Below are positions 16,023 to 18,074 of a stretch of 18,074 bases of DNA, piece by piece. Source of the stretch: Desulfarculus sp. (GTDB taxonomy: Bacteria > Desulfobacterota > Desulfarculia > Desulfarculales > Desulfarculaceae). Every line of letters starts with the position of its first letter. Position 1 is the first letter of the stretch. Location: NCBI GenBank assembly GCA_020216805.1, contig JAIWNN010000133.1:1-18074 (forward strand), given 5' to 3'. The notes under the pieces are model-generated. The model worked only from the letters and a program-made list of their open reading frames with translations, was not told the origin of the DNA and did not search any database. Made by a program: the position numbers and the translations under genes.

Positions 16023-16913
16023 CTAGCAGGCTGGTTCCGGGTTTTCGCTTTTGCGCAAACGCTGGCGGGCCTGCGCCTCGCTTGGGTAGATGCGTTTGAC
16101 GCCGTCGCCCAGGGCGATTTCGATTTGACGGATGTCCCTCACCAGCCGGATCATGCCCTGGCGCTCCACGCTGGCGGCCTGGTCGCTGCCCCACATGGCC
16201 CGGTCCAGGGTGATGTGCCGCTCCACCAGGCAGGCCCCCAGCACCACCGCGGCCAGGGTGGGCGAAAGCCCGACCTCGTGCCCGGAATAGCCCACCGGGC
16301 ACTCGAAACGTTGGCGCAGGGTTTGGATCATGCGCAGGTTCAGTTCCTCGGGCGGGCAGGGATAGGTGCTGGTGCAGTGGGTGATCACCAAGCGCTCGCG
16401 ACCCAAACCCTCCACCGCCTGGTCCACCTCCTCCATGGTGGACATGCCGGTGGACAGCACCACCGGCTTGCCGGTCTGGCGGACCTTGGCCAGCAGCTCA
16501 TGGTCGGTCAGACAGGCCGACGCCACCTTGAAGCAGGGGGTGTCGAACTGGGCCATGAAGTCCACCGACTCGGTGTCCCAGCAAGAGGCGAACCAGAGAA
16601 TGCCCTTCTGGTGGCAATAGCGGTCGATCTCCCGATATTCATCGCGCCCGAACTCCACCCGACGGCGGTAGTCCAGGTAGGACATCAGGCCCCAAGGGGT
16701 TTCGCGCACCACGTTGCGATAGGCATCGGGCACGCACAGCTCGGGAGTGCGCTTCTGAAACTTGACCGCGTCGCAGCCGGCCTCCAGGGCCAGGTCGATC
16801 AGGCGTTTGGCCAACTCCAGATCGCCGTTGTGGTTGATGCCGATCTCGGCGATGATGAAAACCGGCTGGCCGGGGCCCACCGATTTGGGGCCGATGCGCA
16901 CGACGTCGGGCAT
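16023..16913 (-). CDS. NeuB-like nonulosonic acid synthase lacking the SAF domain
   Basis: A 296-residue TIM-barrel enzyme of the NeuB family, which condenses phosphoenolpyruvate with a 2-acetamido or related hexose to give sialic-, legionaminic- or pseudaminic-type acids. Seen: FIIAEIGINHNGDLELAKRLI, AGCDAVKFQKRTPE, FKVASACLTDHELL, VVLSTGMSTMEEV, ITHCTSTYPCPPEELNLRMI (His179), PVGYSGHEVG (His212) and VERHITLDRAMWGSDQAAS. His179 and His212 match the metal-binding pair. Typical NeuB proteins continue for about 50-60 residues into an antifreeze-like SAF domain that supplies an Arg to the partner's active site. Here the protein stops at RQRLRKSENPEPAC, just where that domain should begin, and only 32 nt remain before the next gene. 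The ATG at 16913 has a perfect TAAGGAGG. It is an operon member between hisH and wzm. Confidence 0.88.
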   Translation of the reverse strand: MPDVVRIGPKSVGPGQPVFIIAEIGINHNGDLELAKRLIDLALEAGCDAVKFQKRTPELCVPDAYRNVVRETPWGLMSYLDYRRRVEFGRDEYREIDRYCHQKGILWFASCWDTESVDFMAQFDTPCFKVASACLTDHELLAKVRQTGKPVVLSTGMSTMEEVDQAVEGLGRERLVITHCTSTYPCPPEELNLRMIQTLRQRFECPVGYSGHEVGLSPTLAAVVLGACLVERHITLDRAMWGSDQAASVERQGMIRLVRDIRQIEIALGDGVKRIYPSEAQARQRLRKSENPEPAC

Positions 16914-16996
16914 GGCGCCTCCTTAGCGATAGCTGGGACCGAGCCCAGGACTGGCCAATAATTACCTGGAAGCAGACTGGGACGCAAGCCCGGGGC

Positions 16997-17632
16997 CTAC
17001 TGGGCGCAATCCCGCTCCTGCAGGTGGGCGACAAAGGCGCTCAGAAGGTCCAGGCCGCTATCCTGGCTTTTTTCGGGGTGAAACTGCACGCCAAAGAGGT
17101 TGCCCGACTCGATGCCAGCCACCACCTCTTGGCCGCCATAGTCGATCACGGCGCTGACCGCTTGCGGGTCCTTGGCGACGAGGTGGTAGCTGTGCACAAA
17201 ATAAAAGGAACCGCTAGGGGAGCAGTCGGCGAAAAGCGCTCCTGGTCGCCGCACCTCCAACTGGTACCAGCCGATATTGGGCACCCGAAAGCCGGGTCGC
17301 GGTCGCAGGGCCTCCACCCGACCGGCCACCAGGCCCAGCCCAGGTTGGGCGCCGCCTTCGTCGCCTTCCTCGGCCATCAGCTGCATGCCAAGGCAAATGC
17401 CCAACAGGGGACGGCGGCGCTCCAGGGCGTGGCGGCGCAGGGGCTCCACCAAACCCAGCCGCCGCAGGCTGGCCATGCCGTCGCCAAAGGCGCCCACCCC
17501 GGGCAGGATCACGGTCTTGGCATCTTCCAGGGCCGCAGGGTCATTGGTCACCCGGACCTCCGCCCCCACCCGGGAAAAGGCGTTGATCACCGATTGCAGG
17601 TTGCCCAGTCCCATGTCGATCAAATGCAGCAT
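16997..17632 (-). CDS. hisH: HisH-type glutamine amidotransferase, glutaminase subunit
   Basis: A 211-residue class I glutamine amidotransferase, usual HisH length 200-215. In histidine synthesis HisH feeds ammonia to HisF; duplicated HisH/HisF pairs also serve sugar amidotransferases of the WbpG type in O-antigen clusters. Seen: IDMGLGNLQSVINAF, VILPGVGAFGDGMASL (oxyanion strand PGVGAFG), catalytic Cys80 in LLGICLGMQ, NIGWYQLE, SFYFVHSYHLV, and the catalytic pair His185/Glu187 in FGVQFHPEKSQ. The ATG at 17632 starts the canonical MLHLIDMG with GAGG 4 nt upstream; the open frame continues Arg-rich to 17740 and is not credible. It heads the minus-strand polysaccharide operon, 83 nt before the NeuB-like gene. 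No hisF or wbpG homologue lies in the window, so whether it serves histidine or a sugar is open. Confidence 0.85.
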   Translation of the reverse strand: MLHLIDMGLGNLQSVINAFSRVGAEVRVTNDPAALEDAKTVILPGVGAFGDGMASLRRLGLVEPLRRHALERRRPLLGICLGMQLMAEEGDEGGAQPGLGLVAGRVEALRPRPGFRVPNIGWYQLEVRRPGALFADCSPSGSFYFVHSYHLVAKDPQAVSAVIDYGGQEVVAGIESGNLFGVQFHPEKSQDSGLDLLSAFVAHLQERDCAQ

Positions 17633-17650
17633 CTGGCCTCGGGCTGATCG

Positions 17651-17667
17651 GCGGCGCCGGGCGCCGC
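17651..17667 (-). promoter_or_regulatory. G+C-rich hairpin in the hisH leader
   Basis: A 7-bp stem GCGGCGC / GCGCCGC with a 3-nt loop lies about 20 nt before the hisH start codon. It could hinder ribosome access. No leader peptide rich in His codons is visible, so classical histidine attenuation is not supported. Confidence 0.25.
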
Positions 17668-17740
17668 GCTGGTGCGGGGGGATGGCCCCGGCTGTTTTTT
17701 CATGGCCGCGCCTGTCTCGGGCGGCGCCTCTCTGGACCAA

Positions 17741-18060
17741 GGTGTAACCTAACCGCTCCGAAATGCAATCGTAAAATCATCTCCCCCGCCCACCCTCCTC
17801 CCGGCGGTAGAGCGCTGGCTGCGGTTTGGTCGGCTCCCGCCATGGGTCGTCCGGGCCCAACCGCGGCATGGGCTGGACAGGGCGCGGTTTTGCTGTTAAG
17901 TAAGATAAGGCAATGGATTGATTAATCATCATTATCGTCTAGTTCGACGTGGCGTGGCTGGAATGGGCGATCCCCCCCTGGTCCTAGGTGTAGATGCTAA
18001 ATAGGTTGTCCACATGGTTCCGAGCATGGAGACTGGTGATTGAGCGTCACCCAGACTCTT
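17741..18060. promoter_or_regulatory. Intergenic control region with AT-rich island and palindrome
   Basis: About 330 nt without a gene. Between 17885 and 17935 the base composition drops sharply and holds a 10-bp palindrome TGATTAATCA (17918-17927). No promoter with good boxes and spacing was found on either strand. For the minus operon the best candidate is TTTACG, 17 nt, TTAGGT near 17745-17775, which is weak. The region probably serves both hisH (minus) and a plus-strand gene starting just outside the window. Confidence 0.4.
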
Positions 18061-18064
18061 GCAC

Positions 18065-18070
18065 GGAGGT
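18065..18070 (+). promoter_or_regulatory. Shine-Dalgarno of a plus-strand gene beyond the right edge
   Basis: GGAGGT lies 4 nt from the last base of the window, in a position that would place a start codon within the next few bases. No in-window start codon uses it. Confidence 0.5.
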
Positions 18071-18074
18071 CCAC

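Noticed and set aside
17656..17700. A plus-strand terminator-like structure: GCCGGG, 25-nt loop, CCCGGC, then six T residues.
   Set aside because: No plus-strand transcript is expected here; the long loop and position inside the hisH leader make chance more likely.
17633..17740. Longer start for HisH.
   Set aside because: The extension is Arg-rich and unlike any HisH, while the start at 17632 gives the canonical N-terminus with a ribosome binding site.

Overview
The window is very G+C-rich (roughly two thirds by eye) and almost fully coding. High G+C, a DUF3786 protein, a dispersed CATTGCGAG-type repeat and a long GGGGGGACC-type hairpin together suggest a Desulfobacterota/deltaproteobacterial chromosome. 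That placement is inference; no rRNA or other decisive phylogenetic marker is present.

Left part (1-4976), all on the minus strand. Read in transcription order: a stand-alone fused-type ABC exporter of the SyrD/PvdE/YojI family; a pair of inverted interspersed repeats; a DUF3786 protein followed after 22 nt by a YitT-family membrane protein; a one-domain STAS protein with a recognisable promoter; an intrinsic terminator whose U-tract runs straight into the ribosome binding site of a DedA/TVP38-type membrane protein; and the first 20 codons of a hydrophobic protein, possibly ComEC, that runs off the left edge.

Middle (5270-9198), plus strand. An Smr-domain protein, then full-length clpB behind a 5' leader with a clean hairpin, then about 600 nt without an intact gene. 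This gap holds a post-clpB hairpin and what looks like a decayed IS5-type transposase fragment.

Right part (9410-17632): a surface-polysaccharide locus in two converging arms. The plus arm has a KdsC/KDN-9-phosphate-phosphatase-like HAD enzyme overlapping a GT-B-fold protein, then, behind its own sigma70-like promoter, a degenerate class I methyltransferase. The minus arm is an operon: hisH-like amidotransferase, NeuB-like nonulosonate synthase lacking the usual C-terminal SAF domain, Wzm-type permease, Wzt-type ATPase with a C-terminal glycan-binding domain, and a capsule-synthesis (PF05159-like) protein coupled to wzt by an ATGA overlap. The arms overlap tail to tail by 34 nt. The likely joint role is making a nonulosonic-acid-type sugar and exporting a finished polysaccharide by the ABC route; the terminal cap might be made by the methyltransferase.

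The last 330 nt hold an AT-rich island with a palindrome and, at the very edge, a strong Shine-Dalgarno for a plus-strand gene that begins outside the window. I saw no CRISPR array, tRNA, rRNA or intact insertion sequence. The most unusual content is the SAF-less NeuB with an orphan HisH, the terminator fused to a ribosome binding site, and the exporter without visible cargo.
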